DNA from: Smittium culicis
Taxonomy: Eukaryota > Kickxellomycota > Harpellomycetes > Harpellales > Legeriomycetaceae
Assembly: GCA_001970855.1 (NCBI GenBank)
Contig: LSSN01000015.1
Coordinates: 1-39,922 of the forward strand
DNA length: 39,922 bases
Reading direction: 5' to 3'
A program made the translations under genes and the position numbers. Each line of letters begins with the position of its first letter. Position 1 is the stretch's first letter. The notes below the pieces were generated by a model. That model had not been told where the DNA came from. It saw only the letters and a list, made by a program, of their open reading frames with translations, and did not search any database. Shown one piece after another: positions 11,011 to 21,575 of the stretch.

Positions 11011-12734
11011 GTTCGGAATATAGTAGATAGGAGATTCAGAATCACCTAAAAGAAATCCCAATCCCTATCTTCATGATAAAGATCGCATTATACGAAAGCT
11101 AAGCAGAAATTTGAGTTTTCACTCGAGACGAACTTGATTACCGATAAGCGTCCGATTAATTGGGTATACTTTGGTAAAATTTTGAAACTAGCGACTCATG
11201 AAGCGAGCCCTTTGGACTCGCGACAAGTGATTCGCCCTCAAATTTCACTTCTTACGTCCCACCCGCATCGGTACAAGAGGAAATTGAGCCGGGTGACCAA
11301 AAAAGTTTTGACGGACGAAATGGCGTCACTCCTAGCCAAGAAAGCCAGCGAGGAGATAAATCCCAAATATCCAGGCTTCTACAGCTAACTATTTACAATC
11401 CTGAAAAATACTAGAGGCCTCAGACCAGTTTTGGACCTCCGCAAGCTCATCCAACACGTGGGGAGCAAAACTTCAAAATGGAGAATTTGGCGTCTATTTG
11501 CCGCACCATTCGCAGAAAGGATTATCTCACGATCTTAGAACTTCAAGATGCGTTCATGCATATTCTAGTATACAAGAATTGCAGGAAGTATCTCCGCTTT
11601 GACTGGGACGGTCGATGCTTCCAGTTCCGAGTCCTACCATTCGGGCTATCACTGAGCCCATTGGTATTTACCAAGATTCTGCGCCCAGTTCTAGAATGGG
11701 CCAGAGCGAAAAGGATACGCGTCACAGCTTACCTAGAAGATCTTCTGATAATGAGGGAAACTAAGGAAGAATATGCAGAAATCACACGTTCGATATACAC
11801 CAAGCTCTCGGAGCTTGGGTTCAAGGTCAACGACGAGAAATCGGCTACCTCCCCATCCCAGTCTATCACATATCTGGGAAAGGTCATCAATACAAGGAAA
11901 ATGACCATTAAGAATCCGCCAATCAAGATCAGGGATCTTCAAAGAGAGGAAAGCAAGCTACTGAAAGCTTTGAATACGACGTTGAGATGTCTAGCGAGCT
12001 TTATTTGGAAATCCCAGTCAATTTTGATTGCACTGCTGCCATTTCTCCTTATGCTTCACAGACTGCTAGAACTAAAGAATCAATCACTGTCGACTCTGAA
12101 ATAATGAAAATCGAAAGTTATCCTTACGAAACCTACCATTCAGAACCTATTATTCTAAAAGAATAAACTGACGTCATGGAACAGGAACTCATTCTTGCCA
12201 GAGACGCCCGAATTGGAAATTTTCACGGATTCCAGCGATACAGCCTGGATAATAGTGGTGGGATCCCACATATACTCAGGATCATGAAATCAAAACGAGG
12301 CGAAAATGATCATAAACGCCAAGGAACTGCTTACAGTACTGTACGCCCTCAAACTCAAGAATGTGGTCGGTCGATCAGTATTAGTCGATTCAGACAACAA
12401 AACCATACTTGCGAACGTAACGAAATTCGGAGGAGCAACTTTCCCCAAACTACTCAGGATAGCAGAACAGAGCTGGAATCAATTTCTGGAAACGAATAAC
12501 AGAACTCAGGTCGCCTATATACAGTCAGTGCTCAACCCCGAAGATGCGCCGAGCAGACTGAATGCGAAAACCGAATGGTATTTATCACAGGAGGCATTCA
12601 AAACACATAATTCGGTTTATGGCAAACATGAATTAGACCTGTTTGCATCCCGCATGAACAAGAAGGTGAAAGCTTACTTCAGCTGGTTCCCAGACACCAA
12701 ATCGTTAGGCCCGAATGCACCGTCCTACAATTAG
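11011..12734 (+). pseudogene. DIRS-like reverse transcriptase / RNase H pseudogene
   Basis: RT blocks are recognisable across frames. 11134-11388 ends EINPKYPGFYS, followed after a stop by LRPVLDLRKLIQ. After a frameshift near 11.46 kb, 11478-12104 carries the palm: LQDAFMHILVYKNCRKYLRF, FRVLPFGLSLSPLVFTKILR and AYLEDLLI, where the usual YxDD is now YLED. RNase H starts near 12219 with EIFTDSSDTAW. It resumes in 12306-12734 with INAKELLTVLYALKLK, VDSDNKT, NPEDAPSRLN and HELDLFASRMNKKVKAYFSW, the last typical of DIRS-type RNase H C-termini. At least two frameshifts and several stops make it inactive. Confidence 0.85.
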
Positions 12735-13033
12735 TCCGCGTTCAACAACCCATACAGCTGCCCACCATGGAACCTGATCTCCCAAGTAGCTCAGAAAGTC
12801 CAACGAGAATGATTTTAATAAGTCTGGTGACACCAATGTGGAAGTCTGCTATCTGGTTTTTGGACCTATTGTTTCTGTCGATCTCGCAGCCGGTCCTTCT
12901 GCAAACAACGACGATCATACCGGATCCAAAAAGTGGAAAGTCGCTACTCTCAGAAAACAAGAATTGGCACTTGATGGCTTGGAGGATCAGCGGCGTTTCC
13001 TCGAGTCCCAATGTCTCGATACTTACGCCGTTG
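12735..13033 (+). pseudogene. PPW-containing block between RNase H and recombinase (methyltransferase-like?)
   Basis: The segment reads NNPYSCPPWNLISQVAQKVQ, is broken by stops near 12,810, then continues in another frame as ISLVTPMWKSAIWFLDLLFL and NWHLMAWRISG. DIRS elements carry a Dam-like methyltransferase domain at this position; the PPW tetrad and the following V-x-P-x-W stretch fit that region. I cannot confirm a complete methyltransferase fold, so the domain name is an inference. The broken frame is direct observation. Confidence 0.5.
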
Positions 13034-13972
13034 ACTTTATTCTTTTCAACGAACGATGTGTCAGACGTCGTTCCAGGTACAGCTCTGTCCAGCAGCGATT
13101 TTTAGACCGGCGAATCTCAAAGGAGATAGCCGATGAAATTTTAGCCACCCAAATAATAAACTACCTGGTGGAGATCTACACAGTAGACAAAATAAAAGTA
13201 GTTTCAATAAAGGCCTATAACTCTGCACTCCTAAGACTAGTGGGAAACCCCACGAAACTATCAAATCACCCAATGTTTTCTGAATTCACAAAAACATTGG
13301 GAGATGCTTCAATTAAATCATATGTTAGACCGGTCATCGACATATCACAGGTTCTGGATCTTTTCAAGGAATGGGGCCCCTCAACCAAGCTCTCAAACAA
13401 GTAACTCACCGCTAAATTATGCTGGCTTTTATCAGTAAATGGATTTATTAGGGCCAGCGATATTCATAGAATCGACGACGAACACAGCCAATTAAGCCTT
13501 AGTGTGCTCAATTTGGTTATAATAGCACCAAAAGAGAAACGAAGTGGCCGCCCAATAGAAAAAACCATTCCAGATAAGCCCTCACATCGATCCGATTCTA
13601 TGCCCAGTAATAGCATATTCGGTGTATAAAGAGACGGTAGCGACCTGTCTTTGTCTAACCACACACGCTAAAAACAGCAAGTGAACTGTTAACAGGCTCC
13701 TTAAATTTATTAATTATAGTTCAAAACCACTATCAGTTGACAGTATGTCCAGGTACATCAAATCTATTTCCGACCTGATAAACTGCGATCCGAATTCACC
13801 CATACCAAAGGGTAGAGCAATAGGTGCGACACTAGCTACAAGCTCAGGAGTATCATCAGACGAAATAGTATCACATGCATTTTGGTCAGATTATTCTACC
13901 TTTGATACCTATTATCGACTCGCAAGAAATCCTTTGAACAACTTAAACAAGTCAATTTTAAGTCTGGATTAG
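13034..13972 (+). pseudogene. Tyrosine recombinase (DIRS YR) pseudogene
   Basis: Integrase of the element. The N-terminal core-binding part is in the frame ending at 13404 (FLDRRISKEIADEILATQII, MFSEFTKTLGDASIKSYVRP). A TAA at 13402-13404 breaks the frame just before LTAKLCWLLSVNGFIRASDI, which supplies the first catalytic arginine (codon 13450-13452). VIIAPKEKRSGRP follows. After further stops, 13745-13972 in another frame gives PKGRAIGATLATSSGVSSDE and HAFWSDYSTFDTYYRL, corresponding to the H/K-x-x-R and final tyrosine region of the family. The mapping of individual catalytic residues is approximate. Confidence 0.78.
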
Positions 13973-13980
13973 CTTAATAT

Positions 13981-14063
13981 GTCCCCTCTCTGAAGTATAA
14001 TGTAATAATCAACCGAGATCTTTAGACCGAAGATTAATTCATATTACACGAGGAGAGGAGACA
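13981..14063 (+). repeat. Internal complementary region / hairpin of the DIRS-like element
   Basis: An imperfect palindrome about 83 bp long: GTCCCCTCTCTGAAGTATAA on the left against the complement of TTACACGAGGAGAGGAGAC on the right. The left arm at 13986-14001 is the exact reverse complement of the left terminal repeat at 9862-9877 (16 of 16 bases). In DIRS elements an internal complementary region copies both termini and templates replication of the ends; the position just inside the right terminal repeat fits. Confidence 0.75.
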
Positions 14064-14094
14064 TAATAAGTCCCGCCCACCCGTACCCATTTTA

Positions 14095-14290
14095 CCTTTG
14101 TCGAAATATGATAAGGGTGGCATAATCGTGTACTTTACATTGTCTATATATAAATTGTTACTAATATTTTGTATTTCAATTTCAATTTATTATTTTTTGG
14201 TTTAGTTTTAAACAATAATATGGTAATATTAGAACATCTTGTTAGAATATAATAAGTATTTTCCTGCACAGATAATTTATATTCTAAACT
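14095..14290 (-). repeat. Right inverted terminal repeat of the DIRS-like element
   Basis: On the minus strand this reads in the same order as the left terminal repeat (TTATCATATTTCG near 14,100, GTACACGAT near 14,130, TTTAAAACTAAACC near 14,205). Similarity fades beyond about 14,280, where the outer boundary is placed. Divergence between the two repeats indicates that the insertion is not recent. Confidence 0.65.
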
Positions 14291-14551
14291 GTCAGGTATT
14301 CAAATATATTATCCAATTATATTTACGAAACCCGAAATGATGAATTTAAATCATATGATAGGATGGCTATGTAAGATAAACTTTAAATTCAAATCAAATA
14401 GGATCGAGGAAATCAAGTATATATAGATGCAAAATTTTTTTGAATAAAAAACAAAATGACTTTAGTTAATTAATGAAATAAGCCTTCTATTGTATCTTTG
14501 ATTCATCTAAATACAGAGGCCCTTCAGTCAAATATCTTTTAAGCACTCAAA
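14291..14551. promoter_or_regulatory. Promoter interval of the NDUFAF7-like gene
   Basis: About 260 bp between the right end of the DIRS-like element and the next start codon. The transposon therefore sits close upstream of this gene. The sequence is AT-rich and I see no specific factor site. Confidence 0.35.
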
Positions 14552-16339
14552 ATGAGATATGCAAATTTCAATAGAGATTTGAATAAAATCGCAGCCAAGA
14601 TAAGCGCCAATTCTAATTGTTTCAATAATACCAAATTCATATATAAAAGATCTTTTACCAACAGCTCAATTACTCTGAAACAAAAGAAAGATTCAAGGCT
14701 CGATGATTTAATCTCAACTTTTTTTGGCCCATGGTGGCCAAAGGCTGAAGGAGATTTCTTCGATAATGATGTTCCAATTGATATGGGAAGAAGAGTGACC
14801 TCAAAAGAACTTTCAGAATTGTCAAATAAGGTTTCGAAATCTAAGAATGAATCTGTTAATGCCATACCTAAGCATGTACATATGCTAGCTAGCGATTTTA
14901 TCAATAACTCTTTATACAATCCAAATTACGGTTACTTTTCAAAACAGGCTTTAATCTTTTCAACTCGAGAAAGCTATAAGTTCAGAGATATTCGCGATAC
15001 CAATGAATTACTTAGCATGGTTGGAGAAATGTATAAAAATATGGAGACTGAATTAGATGGAGTCGAATCTATTTCAAGACAAATCTGGCACACACCTACT
15101 GAGCTATTAAAGGTTAGAATCAAATAAAACATTATCTTTTATTAATTTAATCGGTTTATTTTGCTACATTTATATAGCCTTGGTACGGTTACTCAGTTGC
15201 AAATTGCATTCTATCAAAATATAAAAAAAATAATGATTATCTAACTAAAAAAGGCCTAGGTTCCTCGCCTTTAGTGATTTACGAAGTTGGCGCTGGAAAT
15301 GGTACTCTTATGGTTGACATAATCAATTATTTAAAAATGAATGAACCTGAAATCTATCAAAATATGGAATACAATATTATTGAAATCAGCCCAAGGTTAG
15401 CTAAAAAGCAAATAGCAAGAAAATTAGGAAGTAACTATGAAGAAGTCTCTAAAAAAATAAATATTTACAATAAATCTGTTTTTGACTGGGACATAAAAGA
15501 TGACCGAATGTGTTTTGTTTTAGCTATGGAAGTTATTGTAAGAGTTTTTTTTATCTATATTTTTTTCTTAATTTGGATTAAAAATATCCAATCTTCATCG
15601 CCCTACTGAAACCTTAAGGGTTTTAAAAATAGCTATATTAACAACCAGAAATTTATTTGATTAGGACAACTTCCCTCACGACGTAATCAGGTATGACTAT
15701 CTGACTAACGAGCCATTCCAATCTCTGGTTTATATAGATAAAGAAGGTGAATTTATTGAGAGACTGGAGCATTTAAGTGACCCAAAAATAATTGAGTTAT
15801 TGGAAATTTTCTCTAAAGTCCAATACAAGTCTCCACTGTTAAAAAACCAGTTTCTTAGAAATTTAAGGTCAAAGTTCCCATTCGCACCTAATTTGACAAG
15901 TCCAGAGTATATACCAACTTCAATGCACCAAATGATAAAGGTTTTGTTCAACAAATTTCCTAATCACAGCTTGATTATGTCAGATTTTTATGAACTCCCT
16001 GATACAGTTGAAGGCGTTAATGGGCCAGTCGTTCAAACACGCTACATGGGAAACATGGTACCTTGCTCAACTTTTAGGGTTCAACCAGGGTGGTTTGATA
16101 TCTTTTTCCCAACAAATTTTGAGTTATTAAAGGACATTTACTCTTATGAGCTTAATAAAAGTATGGAACTTAACCAAAACCAAAATTGTTTATCACCTAT
16201 AAAAGATCGAGAAGAAATTTCGATTATGACTCAAAAAGAATTCGCCCAGAAATATGCAAACCTCTCTATGACAAAAACACGATCAGGAGAAAATCCTATG
16301 CTTGACTTGTATAAAAACAACAAATTCCTTATATCATAG
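14552..16339 (+). CDS. NDUFAF7/MidA-family mitochondrial protein arginine methyltransferase
   Basis: SAM-dependent methyltransferase of the DUF185 family; the animal orthologue NDUFAF7 dimethylates an arginine of complex I subunit NDUFS2 during assembly. Exons: 14552-15112, 15178-15537 and 15665-16339 (GT-AG introns of 65 and 127 bp), giving 531 residues. The N-terminus is basic and Ser/Asn-rich, compatible with a mitochondrial presequence. IYEVGAGNGTLMVDI (about 221-235) is the SAM-binding glycine loop, preceded by PWYGYSVANCI and followed by YNIIEISPRLAKKQ. AMEVIDNFPHDVI spans the second junction and matches the family motif near the active site. The early part is more divergent than in animals, with an extra acidic insertion. 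The presence of this gene suggests a complex I-containing fungus. Confidence 0.9.
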
Positions 16340-18830
16340 CCAATTTTATTATTCCTATATTTAATTGCAAAATATAACGTTAAATATTATAAGTCTTTCT
16401 TTAATATATAATTTATTATTTGAACGTATGAATAAATTTCAGCTAAGGATTCATTTTTTAACTTGACAATTAATTTCGAATTTAATTAGCAAAGAGAAAA
16501 AATTTTATATTTTTTTTTAAAATACTATGGTAAATCTAATTGAGACAAAAAGATCCTAAGAGTAGATGATTTAGCCTAGATTTTGTACTAAAATTCACTA
16601 AAGAGACTGTATTCTAGTATACCCAATACCTCTTTTTGATAATAAGATAAAAGAAAGAATTTTTTTTGCAGGATTTATATTTCCTATGAAAATTTAGGAT
16701 TCAATAATTTTGGTATAGTTATTAATTAGGGCAATTATGATTTAGTATAAAATATGTATATTCCAAACTCGAAATTTTACTGATGATATCAAAAATAGGA
16801 GCTAAAAGTAATGGTAAAATAAAAAATAGTAAAGCTAATGCAAGGCACAAAAGGCTAAACCCCAATAAAAAAATTTCATCTATAAGGCGTATTTCACTAA
16901 AGCTTTTATATTGGGATATAATTTTCCGAATTATAGTCATAATTATGGAGCTGCATTCCAAGGAGATTCAATTTCCTAAAAATATTGATTTTATAACAAT
17001 CCAAATACTCAAAACAACTAAAAGACATTTTTTCTTTAGTTTAAAAAAGTTAAAAATAATTATCAAAATTTTTATTATCCGAATCCTCTTTTGCAACCTA
17101 GAGGTTCATACACAAACCGGATTGATTTAAAGGGTAGCATTTATTATTCAAAAGATAATTATTGATATATAATTATTTTAAAAAAACTATAATTGTTGTT
17201 GCAATAGTCTGATAAAAAATGGTGACGAAAAATTAATGCTAAAAAAGGCTCAAAATATATATTTATATGATTAAATATATTATTTAAATGTGATTGGCAA
17301 CCCTTTTTTGGCTTTTTTCAACTAAAAATAAAACTTTTTCTGGCATTACTCAAATAACTATCAAATATACATACGACACTCTTATCAAAAATATTAATGA
17401 ATTTCTTGTGGGAATTCAATGTTTTTTTTTGAAAAAACAATTTTCCATGGAATAAGTCAAGATTTTCAGGGTACATCTGCATTTCTTAAAACAAGTGTTG
17501 TATGTTATTTTTTTAAATTAGTTATTTCTTGAAGAATTTTTCAAACAGTAAATACTTACCTTAAAAACTATTATTTAGATATAAAAATGTGTGATTTTTA
17601 ATAGAAGCTGAGTTTTTTTAATAAAATAAAGGTTAACAGCCCTAGTCAATGTTACAATTAAACTTCTTTAGTTTGCAAACATAAACAACATTTTAACTAC
17701 ATAACTATATAATATATCAGCAATGTTTTTCGAATCCAACTGTGCATTAATATAGTATAAGCAACTCAAAACTTTAATAAAATGTAAAAGGGATGATTCA
17801 TACTTATAATAGTCCAGTATAAATCCTGTATAGTTGAAATAAAGCTTTTAAATTTTATTCTGGAAAAAAAAAAAACTGGTTAGGAATATATATTATTTTT
17901 TCTTGTGATCTAGATAAAATATTAAAAAATAAGGTGAAAATTTAAAATTATTAGTAAAAAATAGATAGTATAAAATATCTTAAACTTTTACTGCCATATT
18001 AAATGTGTAATTTCTTGCCCGAAAAAATTATAAATTTTAAAATTTTCCAATACAGTAACAAAAAAAATATAAAGATTAAGAATATGCTTATATAAAGGTA
18101 ACCGTTCTATAAAAAATGATTTTAGCATATGAAGTTATTATGCTATGATATATAATGATCGTAATGTCTTAACTTTGAATTATATTTTATAAAGTCAATA
18201 GCAACTTAGTAATGATTGGTTTTTTATAGAGATAATGATCAAAATTTTTTTTTACGTATAAGATAATTCCGAGTAACAGAATTTTCAATATTAAAGTTTT
18301 CCTGCTCATCAGTTATGTTTATACTTACAAATTATACTAGTAAATTTTTTTGAATAGAAATTCGTATTTGGTCATTTAATCTATTTGATTGATAACATAA
18401 TAAAATTTTTTAATTGTAAAAATTCTGCCTGTTATAAGAGACATCACTATATATCTTGTAGTATTAATGATCATCTCGTTAACTTTAAAGGCTAAAAACA
18501 TGATTCAATCGTAGATTTTAATTAATCTTCAAAAAGAATAAACTAAAACAGCCAATAAATTGGTAACAAACAAAAATAAGAAAATAGGTGATATATAAAA
18601 AAATTTATTTTAATTAAAGCCTGCTATTGGTCATGTATATTTATATTATTTATGAGGAAATGGAAATGGAAATCTTAAAAAAGATTTAACAAAGTTATTG
18701 ATTCACAGCTAATTTTCGTTATTGCAGCTATAAATTACATTAAATCAAACAAGCTAGATATAATAACATACAGTCCAAGATAATAATATCCAAAACCTAA
18801 TAAAAATTCATACTTTTGTATAGTCGAATA
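16340..18830. other. AT-rich intergenic region
   Basis: About 2.5 kb without a supported gene between two genes in the same direction. Many long A and T runs. Overlapping open frames on both strands at 16722-17130 are discussed under rejected items. No repeat family or RNA gene was recognised. The last 100 bases before 18831 presumably carry the DPB2 promoter. Confidence 0.55.
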
Positions 18831-21575
18831 ATGAAAGTTGAAAAGCTGGTATACAATGTCTTCACAAAGAAAGGTGGGATTTCTCTGAAGGCAGATGCTT
18901 CAAGATTTTTAGTAGAATGTATAGAGAATTCATCACAAAGCCTGGATTTAGCTTCAGAATGGTTGGAAAGCATTGTTAGCTTATGGACTCAATCAAAAAG
19001 TAAGTCAAATTTTAACTATTGTAAATGAATACAACATTTATTTTTTGCCTTGATTCTATATATTAAGCTTATTATGCTTTTTTTTAGATTTTGGTTTATT
19101 AGTAGAGCTTGATGCACTAAAACAGTTATTGATGGATATATCACAACAGACAGAAACATTAAATTCTGGTTCAGCTATGTCTGAGCCGTATCAAGATAAA
19201 AATACTGCAAGTCAAGATATGCTAAAATTCAGCTCGAGAATAGATGAAAGAAAGCTATTTTCAGTTGTTGGAGCTTTTGATGTGCCCCAGTTAAGTTATG
19301 ACAACACAAAGGGCACTTTTGTTAATCCAGGATTGTTATCAAAGTTAATAGATTCATCAAATGTACAAACTAATCAAAAAAATGATAAAAGATCAGTTTC
19401 AGGAAAAAAGAATGAAAAAATATATTCAGATGTCAAATACAATGGACTAATAACAGATTCGAGTGCAAAAATAGAATTGTTTAGACAAAGATACGATATA
19501 ATAAGGCAAAGGCTACAAAGAAACGACACTTTTTTGCGCGAAACTCCTTCAGGAAATTTATGGAATGGCTGTATGTTTGTAAGATAAAGAATTTTTATTA
19601 TATTTGAAAATAAAATGTCACTTAACAATATTAATATAGATATTCCATATAACGTAGCTCATTTTTCTTTTTTTGATATAACTAAATTTATTTAGATAGA
19701 CTCGATTAGTTCATTAAAGGGCAGAGAAGATCAAGATTTTGTAATATTTGGAATGCTTTCTCAAATAGAGGAAGGTGTCTATTGTATCGAAGATAAAGAA
19801 GGAAGAATTAAGCTAGACCTATCTGAAATGGTTCTCGATGAAGAAGATAGTACAGGAATAATTACTATGAACTCCTTTATTTTGGTAGAAGGTCATTTGA
19901 ACGATGAAGTGTTTATTGTTAACTCTTTATCTCAACCACCTCCAGAGAAAATTTCAGAGTCAAAATCAGCATTCCAAGGCGTAGATTTCTTTGGCGGACA
20001 TAGCTTCAATTATGATCAAGTAACCCTAAAAGCCATCGAGGATTTAGATGATAATGGTGCTATCATATTTCTTTCTGAAATTTGGCTAGATAGACCTGAG
20101 GTAAGATATAATACACTTAACAGAGCAATACTAGTTTTTTTTTACATTATCACAAAAATTTTTTTTTGTATTAATCATAGGTATTAAATGCATTAAGAAA
20201 GCTCTTTAATGGATTTTCATCATCAAGGTTACCTTTAGCATTCGTGTTAGCTGGAAATTTCAATTCTGTTCCATATGTACCAGGAAACAGTTCTATATCT
20301 CAATATCGAGGTAAGTTTAAACATTTTAACTCAATTAAATGTTTTTATATTTACCCCCTTTCAAGGGTGCCGACTTTAAAAAGTTCAAGTATATTGATTA
20401 ACCAGTGATTTTTATTCGACCTTTCATCTATTAAGAAACACTATTTGTGAACCAAGAATATTAATTTATATTTGATTAAATAATTATCACTTTTTTTCGA
20501 TGATTCAATAAGTTCAGAAACAGTTATACCTAGTTGAAAGGATGAAGAGTATTTCTAATATACATTGCATTTAATTTGATTAGATAATATGAATAATTTG
20601 GCATCAATAATATCTGAATATCCTGAAATATCAAAAAATTGTCACTTTGTTTTTGTACCAGGACCAAACGATCCTTGGGCGATAGGCGCATTACCGTATG
20701 CACCACTTCCAAGTTTTGTTACAGAAAAGCTGTCATCAAAAGTGAATAGGGCGCACTTTTCGACCAACCCATGCAGGTATGTACCTGTTAATATAATACA
20801 AATAAACATATGCGCATTGAATTAATGGATTTTATTTCTAGTTTCAAATTAAAAGAAGAGAACTTATTTTATTTTAGTCTCAATAAGTAACAATGTATAA
20901 TTTTTAGGATAAAGTTTTGTACAATGGAGATAGTTATTTACAGAGAAGACTTGGTTAAAAAAATGAGAAGAAATAGTGTTCTTTGGCCTAAAGGAAAGGA
21001 TAACTTATTTGAAGATCATGTAAGCATAGAATTTTAAAAATTTAATCGTATTTTTTTTGTAAAAGATAATCTTAGTATAAAAAATACATTAATGTGTTAA
21101 ATGATCTATTAGGTTGTAAAAACGATAATTAACCAATCTCACCTCTCGCCATTGCCACTTAGTGCCAGACCAGTCATTTGGGGATACGACCAATCTCTTC
21201 GCATTTATCCGTCGCCAAAGCTAGTAAGAGTTTATACCTAAAAGCAATACCTTATAAAATAAATTATTCTTATTTAAAAAAAAACACTTTTAAATGTTTG
21301 TTATTTCAATCAAAAACAATTAAATATAAATGATATTTATATGTAATAGCTTGTGCTAGCTGATAAGTTTGATCCATACAGTGTGATATATAATGATACA
21401 CTAAGTATTAACCCAGGATCATTTTCTTCAAACGGATTTAAGTTTTATGTGTATTTGCCATCAACCAAGACTTGTCAAATAAGGTAAAATATTATATTTT
21501 GATAAATTAAAGTTATATAATCGAGATTTAAAGTTTAATTGTTATTTAATTTGATAATATAGTCAAATACCGTAA
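18831..21575 (+). CDS. DPB2: DNA polymerase epsilon subunit B (Dpb2/POLE2)
   Basis: Second subunit of the leading-strand polymerase, also needed to assemble the CMG helicase at origins. Nine exons: 18831-18999, 19088-19578, 19696-20100, 20181-20310, 20584-20776, 20908-21019, 21113-21223, 21350-21483 and 21563-21575; all junctions are GT-AG and the frame closes at TAA, giving 585 residues. The N-terminal helical domain begins MKVEKLVYNVFTKKGGISLK. The OB-fold part is VIFGMLSQIEEGVYCIED. The inactive phosphoesterase domain has VDFFGGHSF, FLSEIWLD, FVLAGNFNS, HFVFVPGPNDPW, FSTNPCRIKF and SPLPLSARPVIWGYDQSLRI, closing with INPGSFSSNGFKFYVYLPST. The size lies between human (527) and yeast (689). 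The start was chosen at the first in-frame ATG. The last exon encodes only four codons plus stop. Confidence 0.95.

Larger units (their letters stand above)
9850..14290 (+). mobile_element. DIRS-like tyrosine-recombinase retrotransposon (inactivated copy)
   Basis: About 4.4 kb with the DIRS order: inverted terminal repeat, gag, reverse transcriptase, RNase H, a PPW-containing block, tyrosine recombinase, internal complementary region, inverted terminal repeat. GC content is visibly higher than the flanks between about 10.1 and 13.9 kb. All coding modules are broken by stops or frameshifts, so the copy is non-autonomous. No target-site duplication is evident, as expected for recombinase-mediated insertion. 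The ends are placed from the terminal repeats and are approximate to tens of bases. The protein blocks resemble elements I recall from Smittium-type fungi; this is memory of a pattern and was not searched. Confidence 0.85.

Noticed and set aside
16722..17130. Overlapping frames on both strands: an antisense hydrophobic one (SLLCLALALLFFILPLLL) and a plus-strand basic one
   Set aside because: The antisense frame could be a small membrane protein, but its upstream part begins at TTG, the first ATG leaves about 72 residues, and I recognise no family. The plus-strand frame is its shadow. Not enough for a gene call.
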